Positions 6,368 through 12,693 of a stretch of DNA of 12,693 nt are shown here, piece after piece (the first letter of the stretch is position 1; the number at the start of each line of letters is the position of its first letter). Made by a program: the position numbers and the translations under genes. The notes beneath the pieces were generated by a model, which saw only the letters and a list, made by a program, of their open reading frames with translations, was not told the DNA's origin and did not search any database. Origin of the DNA: Lamprocystis purpurea (GTDB lineage: Bacteria; Pseudomonadota; Gammaproteobacteria; Chromatiales; Chromatiaceae); the NCBI GenBank assembly GCA_020718945.1, contig DYRB01000043.1, forward strand, positions 1 to 12,693, read 5' to 3'.

Positions 6368-9300
6368 GCGCCCTGTACATCCTCGCCGCGGCGCTCGGTG
6401 CGGCCTTCCTCCTGGGGCTGCTCCGCGAGGAACGGCGCGGCCTCGCCTACGGCCTGACGCTGGCGGCCCTCGGTTTCATGACCTGGGTCTCGGCGACCTG
6501 GGTCTGGGCCTTTGCCACCACGGCCCTGCCGCCGGTGGAGATCTTCACCGCGGGCACGCCCCCGCCCTTCGCCATCAACCTGCGCATGGGGATGGGCGAG
6601 GCGGCTCTGACCCTGCTGGTCAATCTGGTCGGCCTGGCCTCGGCCCTCTATCTGAAGGAGACCCTGCTCCAACTGGGTCGGCGGGCCATGGCGGTCCTGC
6701 TCATCGCCATCATGGCCCTGGCCGGGCTGATCCTCACCCGGGACCTGTTCAATCTGTTCGTCTTCATGGAGTTGATGGCCATCTCCACCGCCGGGCTCAT
6801 CCTCCTGTCCGCCGACAGCCGGGCCCTGGGGGCAGGGTTCAAGTACCTGATCGTCTCCCAGGTGGTCTCGGTCCTGCTCCTGATCGGGATCATCTTCGCC
6901 TACCACGTCACCGGCACCCTCAACATCGACGGCATGGCGCAGGCCCCGGCCCTGCTGGCCACGGGGATCGGGGCCATCGCCGCCTTCCTGATCCTCATCG
7001 CCCTGATCGCGGAGCTGAAACCCTTCCCCGCCAACGGCTGGGCCCTGGACATCTACGAGTCCGCCCACCCGGCCTATGGGGCCATCTTCTCCGCCGCCTC
7101 CGGGGCCGCGGTGATCTTCGCGGTGGACAAGGTGCTCCCCATCGGGGGTGCGGCCTGGCTGCCGGTGGCCACCGGTGTCGGCATTGCCACCTTCCTGTTC
7201 TCGAATCTCCTGGCGCTGCCCCAGACCAACGACCGCCGCCTGCTCGGGTACTCCTCGGTGGGGCAGATCGGGCTGGTGCTGGCGGTGGTGGGCCAGCGCG
7301 ATGTCCTGGGCGAGGCCTATGGGTTCATCGCCTTCGGTCTGCTGGTCTCCAATGCGGTGGCCAAGGCCGGGCTCTTCTGGCTCTCCGGGACCATCGAACA
7401 ACGGGGCCTGACCGCCTGGGCGGTCCTGCGCCAGAGGCCCCTGGCCCTCTTCGCCTTCGTCACCTTCCTCTGCGTGCTGGTGGGGCTGCCCCCCTTCCCC
7501 GGCTTCTATGCCAAGTGGGAACTGGCGCGGCTGCTGGCGGGGGAGGGGCGCATGGCCCTGCTGGCGGCCATCCTGCTCGGGACCCTGATCGAGGCCGGCT
7601 ACCTGTTCCGCTGGTTCGGCTATGCGATCAAGCGTGAGCCTGAGGCCGCAGCGGAAGGGCCGCGCATGCAGGGGGCTGGTTTGGCCACCGGCTGGAATCG
7701 GGCCCTGCCCATAGCCGCGGCCCTGGTGGCGGCCTGGGGCCTGGGTTTCCTGTGGGGTGACCTCTCCGGGCGGGGCAATCTCCTGCTCGCCCTGCCCCTG
7801 CTCTTCGCCCTGGCCTTCCTGGTGCTGGACTGGCTCCCCGCCTGGGTCAAGAACACCTTGGCCATCGGCGGTCTGACGGGCTTCTTCCTCCTGACCTGGC
7901 AGGAGTACGACCCCTTGCGGCTGATCTTCGCCGCCATCTTCCTCATCGGCGGGTCCGTCATCCTGCTCGCCAGCTACGAGACCAAGGGGCGGCGGATCGG
8001 CTTCTACCCCTCCGCCATGCTGATGTATGCCGGGTTGGTCATGCTGATCCGCGCGACCGACGCCTTCGGGTTCTTCGCGGCCTGGGAACTGCTCACCCTG
8101 GGCTCCTATTTCCTCATCCTGCGGGGCAAGCACTCCGAGCCCCATGCCCTGTCCTACATCCTGTTCTCCCTCGGTGGGGCCTTCGCCATCCTCGCCGGGT
8201 TCGCCCTGGCCGGACAGGGGGCAGTGCACCTGCCCCTCGACGGGCTGGCCAAGGTCGCGGAGCCTCTGGCCCCCTGGGTCTTCGTGCTGCTGGCCCTTGG
8301 GTTCATGACCAAGACCGCCTCCGTCGGCGTCCACATCTGGCTCCCCGGTGCCCATGCCGAGGCGGAGACCGATGTGTCCCCCATGGTCTCGGGCATCCTG
8401 CTCAAGGCCGGGCTCTACGGCTTCCTGGTCCTGCTCATGTCGATGGGGTCACAACGCCTTCATGGGGTGGAACTGACCCATGTGTTGCTCTGGATCGGCG
8501 CCCTCTCCGCCCTGGTCGGCAACCTGATGGCGGTCTTCCAGGAGGACGCCAAGCGCCTGCTCGCCTATTCCTCCATCGGCCAGATGGGTTATGCCCTGTT
8601 CGGCCTTGCCCTCATGAACCACCTGGGCTGGCTGATGGCGATCATGTTCATCATCAACCACTATGTATACAAGTCCATGCTCTTCCTCTCCGTGGGCGGC
8701 GTGGCTAAGCGCACCGGCACCCGCGACATGTACCGCATGGGTGGGCTGGTCAAGCTGATGCCGCTGTCCTTCATCGCCGTCCTCATCGGCATCATCGCCA
8801 TCTCCGGCGTACCGCCCCTGTCGGGCTTCGGCGGGCGCTGGATTACCTACAATGCCCTGCTCGACAGCGAGGTCCGGCTCCCCATCGTGATCCTCTTCCT
8901 GGCGGGCCCCATTGCCTTCCTCTATCTGTTCCGGCTGATCCACACCGTCTTCCTCGGCCAGTTGAAGGACGAGCACCGCCGCATCAAGGAGGCCCCCTTC
9001 TGGATCGTCCTGCCCCAGATGATCTATGTGGCCGTGCTCTTGGTCGTGGCCGTGGTCCCGGGGCTGGTGTTGCGCCACGTCGATAACTATCTCGACCGCT
9101 TCTTCCCCCAGGGCGGCCTCGAATGGACTGGGACTGTCATCTCCAGCAACTATGGCTACTGGAATCCCATCTCCATCATGGTCATAGTCGGCGTCATCTT
9201 CGCCACGCTGTTCGCCTGGCTCCTCTTCGTCAACCGGCGGGCCCAGCCGGTCAAGCAGTTCAACATCGTCTTTTCCGGCGAGCGGCCCTTCAGGCCCGAG

Positions 9301-9516
9301 ACGACGCACTTCGCCTGGAACTTCTTCGCCCCCTATCGCAAGGCCCTGGGCTTCCTCACTACACCGCTCGCCACCCGGTTCTGGGAGGGGATCACCGACC
9401 TGTTGCACAACGCCGGTGACCTGGTTCGTCGCCTCTATACCGGCAACGGCCAGACCTACGCCTATCACCTGCTGGCCTTCGTCGTCGCCGTCTACCTGAT
9501 TCGCCTGGGGGCCTGA
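6361..9516 (+). CDS. Double MrpD/NuoM-type pump fusion (MbxH-H' like)
   Basis: A 1051-residue protein made of two complete antiporter-like modules. Module one (about 1-495) has E137 in FVFMELMAIS, K220 in IAELKPFP and K335 in NAVAKAGLFW, the usual proton-path Glu/Lys set. Module two (about 496-930) has E576 in AAWELLTLGS, K651 with H658 in KTASVGVHIWLPGAHAEAE, K682 in ILLKAGLYGF and K771 in YVYKSMLFL. The end (about 930-1051) is an extension: one helix (938-957), a soluble amphipathic stretch (FNIVFSGERPFRPETTHF onward) and a last helix (1034-1050), like the lateral arm of NuoL/HyfB or archaeal MbhI. Pyrococcus mbx carries two neighbouring pump genes, H and H'; here they are joined in one frame without a stop. 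Each module should translocate one ion (proton or sodium; the sequence does not decide). Confidence 0.93.
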   Translation: MVSALYILAAALGAAFLLGLLREERRGLAYGLTLAALGFMTWVSATWVWAFATTALPPVEIFTAGTPPPFAINLRMGMGEAALTLLVNLVGLASALYLKETLLQLGRRAMAVLLIAIMALAGLILTRDLFNLFVFMELMAISTAGLILLSADSRALGAGFKYLIVSQVVSVLLLIGIIFAYHVTGTLNIDGMAQAPALLATGIGAIAAFLILIALIAELKPFPANGWALDIYESAHPAYGAIFSAASGAAVIFAVDKVLPIGGAAWLPVATGVGIATFLFSNLLALPQTNDRRLLGYSSVGQIGLVLAVVGQRDVLGEAYGFIAFGLLVSNAVAKAGLFWLSGTIEQRGLTAWAVLRQRPLALFAFVTFLCVLVGLPPFPGFYAKWELARLLAGEGRMALLAAILLGTLIEAGYLFRWFGYAIKREPEAAAEGPRMQGAGLATGWNRALPIAAALVAAWGLGFLWGDLSGRGNLLLALPLLFALAFLVLDWLPAWVKNTLAIGGLTGFFLLTWQEYDPLRLIFAAIFLIGGSVILLASYETKGRRIGFYPSAMLMYAGLVMLIRATDAFGFFAAWELLTLGSYFLILRGKHSEPHALSYILFSLGGAFAILAGFALAGQGAVHLPLDGLAKVAEPLAPWVFVLLALGFMTKTASVGVHIWLPGAHAEAETDVSPMVSGILLKAGLYGFLVLLMSMGSQRLHGVELTHVLLWIGALSALVGNLMAVFQEDAKRLLAYSSIGQMGYALFGLALMNHLGWLMAIMFIINHYVYKSMLFLSVGGVAKRTGTRDMYRMGGLVKLMPLSFIAVLIGIIAISGVPPLSGFGGRWITYNALLDSEVRLPIVILFLAGPIAFLYLFRLIHTVFLGQLKDEHRRIKEAPFWIVLPQMIYVAVLLVVAVVPGLVLRHVDNYLDRFFPQGGLEWTGTVISSNYGYWNPISIMVIVGVIFATLFAWLLFVNRRAQPVKQFNIVFSGERPFRPETTHFAWNFFAPYRKALGFLTTPLATRFWEGITDLLHNAGDLVRRLYTGNGQTYAYHLLAFVVAVYLIRLGA

Positions 9517-9518
9517 CC

Positions 9519-10424
9519 ATGCCATTCGACTGGATGAAGATCCCCTACGCCCTGCTGACGCTCTTCATCGTCTTCAATTTCGGGATGCTGCTCAATGCCC
9601 TGATCCAGAAGATCGGCGCCCGGGTGGGTCGGCGCTACGGCGTCCCCATCTGGCAGAACTACGCCGATCTCATCAAGAACTATGGGCTGCGCAGCTCCAT
9701 TACCCATGGGGTCATGTACTATCTGGGGCCGGTCTTTCGACTGACGGGGGGCGTGGGGCTGCTGCTCTTCGTCCCGACTATCTATGGGTCGGAGATGTTC
9801 TCCAACCTCTCCTTTGCCGGTGACCTGATCCTGGCCCTCTATTTCGTCTTCTTCGGGACCCTGGGGATGGCCCTGGGGGCGGGGGAGAGCGGTCACCCGA
9901 ATGCGGCCATCGGCATCACCCGGGGGCTCTCCCAGGTCACCGCCGCCGAGCTGCCCTTCGCCCTGGCGGTGTTCTCGGTGGCTCTGCAGTACCAGACCTT
10001 CTCCATCACCGACATAGTCGCGGTCCAGCAGGCCGGCTTTACGAGCTGGACCCTGTTCACCAATCCCCTGGCGGTGGCCGCCGCCATGCTCTCCTTCCTC
10101 GGCTCCATGATGCGCCCGCCCTTCGACGTGGTGCTCGCGCCCCAGGAGATCCCCATTGGCCCGCCCACCGAGTACCACTCCTCCTACCTGGCCCTGATGC
10201 AGACCAACAGGGCCATCTTCCCCATCGCCAAGATCGTGCTCTATATGAGCCTGTTCTTCGGCGGGGCCGCGAGCTGGCCGGTCTTCTTCCTCAAGGTCTT
10301 CGCCATCTACATGGTCTCGGTCTTGGTCGGCGTGGCCTTCCCGCGCTTCCGGGTGGAGCAATCCATTCGCTGGTTCCTCATCTGGGCAGTCCCCCTGGGT
10401 GTACTGTCCATAGTCCTGGTGTGA
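9519..10424 (+). CDS. NuoH/MbhM-like membrane anchor subunit
   Basis: A 301-residue integral protein with about eight helices. It is the membrane subunit that docks the peripheral arm (NuoH, HyfC, EchB, MbhM family). Motifs fit: ARVGRRYGVPIWQNYADLIK (34-53), the cytoplasmic amphipathic segment; ITRGLSQVTAAELPFALA (133-150) with E144; and PQEIPIGPPTEYHSSYLALM (208-227) with E210 and E218, the counterpart of the acidic loop in NuoH. The usual NuoH GPN and EAESEL sequences are replaced, as in hydrogenase-type members. It begins two bases after the pump-fusion stop and ends one base before the NuoB-like gene. Placement before the NuoB-C-D genes matches mbx (M-J-K-L) rather than mbh, where M follows L. 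Confidence 0.92.
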   Translation: MPFDWMKIPYALLTLFIVFNFGMLLNALIQKIGARVGRRYGVPIWQNYADLIKNYGLRSSITHGVMYYLGPVFRLTGGVGLLLFVPTIYGSEMFSNLSFAGDLILALYFVFFGTLGMALGAGESGHPNAAIGITRGLSQVTAAELPFALAVFSVALQYQTFSITDIVAVQQAGFTSWTLFTNPLAVAAAMLSFLGSMMRPPFDVVLAPQEIPIGPPTEYHSSYLALMQTNRAIFPIAKIVLYMSLFFGGAASWPVFFLKVFAIYMVSVLVGVAFPRFRVEQSIRWFLIWAVPLGVLSIVLV

Positions 10425-10425
10425 T

Positions 10426-11199
10426 ATGAAAGTCGAGTTAGAGAGCCGCATCGTTGAGGGACCGGAGGTTGTCGGTGTAGAGCCGGCGCTCGACTTGCAG
10501 GGCAAGGCTCTGCCTGCGGTCCAGCCGGGGGCCTATTCCAGGACCGTCACGCTTATGCCCCGGGCCGAGCTCGAGAGGCGCATGGTCAAGGGCCCAGACG
10601 GCGTCGAATTCGAGGTCGAGCCGCTGCGCGACTACTACTGCGAGGCGGGGCCCACGGTCATGCCCGCGGCCTACCTGAAGATCGTCGAGGACCTGTTCAA
10701 CTGGGCGCGCTCCAGGTCCATCTGGATTCTGGGCTTTGGCACTGGCTGCGGGGCCATCGAGATGCGGCCCCTGATGACCCCGCGCTTCGATGCCTACCGC
10801 TTCGGCATTCAATGGCGGCCGACCCCACGCCAGGCCAACCTGTTCGTCATCTCGGGCTATCTGTCGGTCAAGACCCTGAAGCGGGCCATCCGCTGCTATG
10901 AACAGATGCAGAACCCTAAGTACGTGGTCGGCCTGGGGTCCTGCACCATCAATGGCGGCATGTATTGGGACTCCTACAACACCATCAAGCGACTGGACGA
11001 CTACCTGCCGGTGGACGTCTACATCGCCGGCTGCATGCCGAGGCCCGAGGCATTGCTCCAGGGCTTCGAGGACCTGAAGAAGCTCATTCGCGCCGGTAAG
11101 GCGGAAGGGGCGAACCAATACGCGGAGCGCTTCGACTGGTACAAGGCCAATCAGAAGCAGATCATCCACGATTGGGACATGCCCGATTACAACTGGTAA
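10426..11199 (+). CDS. NuoB/MbxJ-like small subunit with three-Cys cluster site
   Basis: A 257-residue peripheral subunit that should carry the iron-sulfur cluster nearest the active site. It aligns with NuoB through SIWILGFGTGCGAIEM (98-113), RFGIQWRPTPRQANLFVISG, MQNPKYVVGLGSC (C173) and PVDVYIAGCMPRPEAL (C203). NuoB has a tandem Cys-Cys at the first site; here the second is Gly (C108-G109), leaving three ligands. An open-site [4Fe-4S] cluster is therefore likely, similar to what has been described for archaeal sulfane sulfur reductase. The N-terminus is roughly 45 residues longer than E. coli NuoB and of unknown role; C72 within it is not a recognised ligand. A quinone- or H2-linked function is disfavoured. 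It starts one base after the NuoH-like stop. Confidence 0.92.
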   Translation: MKVELESRIVEGPEVVGVEPALDLQGKALPAVQPGAYSRTVTLMPRAELERRMVKGPDGVEFEVEPLRDYYCEAGPTVMPAAYLKIVEDLFNWARSRSIWILGFGTGCGAIEMRPLMTPRFDAYRFGIQWRPTPRQANLFVISGYLSVKTLKRAIRCYEQMQNPKYVVGLGSCTINGGMYWDSYNTIKRLDDYLPVDVYIAGCMPRPEALLQGFEDLKKLIRAGKAEGANQYAERFDWYKANQKQIIHDWDMPDYNW

Positions 11200-11266
11200 C
11201 CGCGCCATCCTGGTCGGTGTGTGGCGCCCTGCGCCCTGTCCCACGCCTGTAACGAGTGACGACTCC

Positions 11267-11797
11267 ATGCGAGAGCTCTACGCGAGACTGAAGGAACGCT
11301 GCGCCCTGGGCGAGCTGACCCAACAGCGCCCCAACCTCGGGTTTGTCACCCTGCCCAGGGAGCAACTGCGCCAGGCCCTGACCCATTTGCGCGACTCCGA
11401 GGGCTATACGCACCTGGTCCTGCTCACCGCCGTGGACTGGCTGGAAGACGGTCAATTCCAACTCACCTACCTCCTGAGCCATCGCACCCAGGGGCGGGAC
11501 TTCGGCCTACGGGTCCTGATCCCAAGGATGGATGCCGAGATGGATAGCATCCATGACCTCTGGCCCACCGCCGCCACTTACCAGCGGGAGCTGCGTGAGA
11601 TGTTCGGTATCCAGTTCCCCGGCAGCCCTGGGGTGAACGACGACTTCATCCTGGAAGGCTGGACCGGTATGCCGCCCTATAGGCGCGACTTCGACACCAA
11701 GCGGTTCTCCGAGGAGAACTACAACCACCGCCCCGGGCGCGAGACCCGGGACCCGACCACTTACATGAAGCAGCAGCTCTACCCCGGCGGGCTATGA
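11267..11797 (+). CDS. NuoC/MbxK-like subunit
   Basis: A 176-residue soluble subunit of the peripheral arm (30-kDa subunit family). It has the C-terminal signature TYQRELREMFGIQFPG (104-119), then FILEGWTGMPPYRRDFDT (127-144). It holds no cofactor; it braces the NuoB- and NuoD-like subunits. I chose the ATG at 11267, with GAGTGA seven bases upstream; an in-frame GTG at 11219 would add 16 residues (MWRPAPC...) without family support. The 67-base gap before it is the longest inside the operon and holds no obvious hairpin or promoter. A tail of about 30 residues after the signature is polar. The next start follows one base after its stop. Confidence 0.9.
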   Translation: MRELYARLKERCALGELTQQRPNLGFVTLPREQLRQALTHLRDSEGYTHLVLLTAVDWLEDGQFQLTYLLSHRTQGRDFGLRVLIPRMDAEMDSIHDLWPTAATYQRELREMFGIQFPGSPGVNDDFILEGWTGMPPYRRDFDTKRFSEENYNHRPGRETRDPTTYMKQQLYPGGL

Positions 11798-11798
11798 C

Positions 11799-12693
11799 AT
11801 GGGCATATTCGATCCGGACCGTACCCAGTACCCGGCCCAGGGCCCAGACGGCAGCCTCGACATCGACCTGACCTCGGGCAAGTACCTCAAGCTCTGGCAG
11901 GGGCCGAACCACCCCGGGATCACCGGCAACATGTCGGTGGAGCTGACCGTATGCGGCGACGAGGTGGTGGCCGGCAAGACCCATGTGGGCTATCTGCACC
12001 GCGGCTTCGAGAAGCTGATGGAGCGGCGTACCTTCATCCAGTGCTTCCCCATCGTCTGCCGCATCTGCGTCCCGGAGCCCGACTTCAACGAATACTGCTA
12101 CGCCGCGGCGGTCGAGGAACTGGCCGGCACCCCGGCGCCGGAGCTAGCCAACTGGATTCGGGCCCTCATCCTGGAGATGGGGCGGGTCAACAGCTACCTG
12201 ATGTACCTGGGCGGGCAGGCCGGTGCCCTGGGCCAGGGGGTCATAGGCCAATGGACCACCTACGCCCGCGACCTGATGCTGGACCGCTTCGAGGAGCTGA
12301 CCGGGGCCCGCATCTATCACATGTTCATCCTCCCCGGTGGGGTGCGCGACGGCCTGCCGGAGGGCTTCGAGGGGCGCATGGAGGAGACCCTGCGCGAGAT
12401 CGAGTCCACCCTGAAGGACGTCTGGGACGTCATGTTCTGCAACGCCGTGTTCAAGAAGCGCACCGTTGGGCTGGGCTACATAGACCCGGCCCTGCTCGAC
12501 AGCTACGGCGTCACCGGTCCCACCGCCCGCGCCGCCGGGGTGGCCAAGGACGTGCGCAAGGACAGCCCCTATCTGGTCTATCCGCAGCTCGACTTCGAGC
12601 CCGTCATCGGCCATGACTCGGATGTCTACACCCGCGCCGATGTGCGCCGCCGTGACCTATTGATGTCGGTGGACCTGATCCGCCAGATCCTGG
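11799..12693 (+). CDS. NuoD/MbxL-like large subunit, partial (degenerate NiFe site)
   Basis: The first 298 residues of the NiFe-hydrogenase large-subunit/NuoD family; the gene runs off the window end. Family landmarks: KLWQGPNHPGITGNMSVELT (31-50), HVGYLHRGFEKLMERRTFIQ (62-81), then CFPIVCRICVPEPDFNEYC (82-100). Hydrogenases have RICGxC here, two NiFe ligands; this protein keeps C90 but has E93 where the second Cys should be, with an added C87. The complex I quinone residues are also missing: the second His of HPxTHG and the Tyr of the DRLDY motif are replaced. So the N-terminal half supports neither H2 nor quinone chemistry. The C-terminal CxxC region, which would settle this, lies outside. 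The ATG at 11799 is one base after the previous stop. Ferredoxin-linked reduction of another acceptor is inferred. Confidence 0.93.
   Translation, partial: MGIFDPDRTQYPAQGPDGSLDIDLTSGKYLKLWQGPNHPGITGNMSVELTVCGDEVVAGKTHVGYLHRGFEKLMERRTFIQCFPIVCRICVPEPDFNEYCYAAAVEELAGTPAPELANWIRALILEMGRVNSYLMYLGGQAGALGQGVIGQWTTYARDLMLDRFEELTGARIYHMFILPGGVRDGLPEGFEGRMEETLREIESTLKDVWDVMFCNAVFKKRTVGLGYIDPALLDSYGVTGPTARAAGVAKDVRKDSPYLVYPQLDFEPVIGHDSDVYTRADVRRRDLLMSVDLIRQIL

Noticed and set aside
6313..8355. 680-residue minus-strand open frame opposite mrpC and the pump fusion
   Set aside because: The product is a low-complexity Gly/Gln/Glu/Asp/Pro-rich chain with no domain; it is the antisense shadow of a high-GC hydrophobic gene on the plus strand.
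8449..10505. Long minus-strand frames opposite the pump fusion and NuoH-like gene
   Set aside because: Acidic, Gly/Gln-rich translations without motifs; the plus strand carries clear membrane-protein genes.
3978..12693. Ordinary NADH:quinone oxidoreductase (nuo) or free-standing Mrp antiporter operon
   Set aside because: The Mrp and hydrogenase-type subunits are joined in one coupled operon, the MrpA pump part is missing as a separate gene, and quinone-site residues and one cluster Cys are absent.
11799..12693. Active group 4 NiFe hydrogenase large subunit
   Set aside because: The RICGxC motif is broken (Glu replaces the second Cys), so standard NiFe binding is unlikely from the visible half; the C-terminal motif is outside the window.

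Overview
The window is high-GC bacterial chromosome, most likely from a gammaproteobacterium and possibly a Chromatiales/purple-sulfur-type organism. The evidence is an OxyR with the E. coli cysteine numbering, a CpdA-type phosphodiesterase and GC-rich codon use. The species cannot be fixed from the sequence.

Left part (1-3326): an oxidative-stress pair on the minus strand, oxyR followed by a short cysteine-free rubrerythrin that ends at a strong intrinsic terminator. Between them lies a sequence with exact OxyR-operator spacing, next to a weak candidate promoter for the rubrerythrin gene. A cpdA-like gene follows on the plus strand. It converges on a minus-strand gene for a small, degenerate RRM-type protein. 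The convergent gap holds a G-rich pentamer repeat that could form a quadruplex. Bases 1-167 hold nothing I can assign.

Middle (3327-3977): about 650 bases without a clear gene. It holds the hairpin-rich leader and a putative promoter of the RRM gene, a lower-GC stretch with no recognisable content, and a possible 40-codon ORF whose stop overlaps the first start codon of the large operon.

Right part (3978-12693): a tightly packed plus-strand operon with many start/stop overlaps. It encodes an Mrp antiporter module (MrpE, F, G, an MbhD-like DUF4040 protein, an MbhE-MrpB fusion, MrpC and a 1051-residue fusion of two MrpD/NuoM-like pumps). This is followed by the hydrogenase/complex I core: NuoH-, NuoB-, NuoC- and NuoD-like proteins. 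The NuoD-like gene runs off the window, and a NuoI-type ferredoxin subunit, if present, would lie beyond it.

This gene order (A B C D F G H H' M J K L in archaeal nomenclature) is that of the Pyrococcus mbx/mbs (membrane-bound sulfane sulfur reductase) operon, not of mbh, ech, hyf or nuo. The NuoD-like subunit keeps only part of the N-terminal NiFe CxxC motif and lacks the quinone-site His and Tyr. The NuoB-like subunit has three, not four, cysteines for its proximal cluster. The operon therefore looks like an ion-pumping, ferredoxin-linked complex that is neither a hydrogenase nor a quinone reductase. Its electron acceptor is unknown, and sulfane sulfur is the leading analogy.
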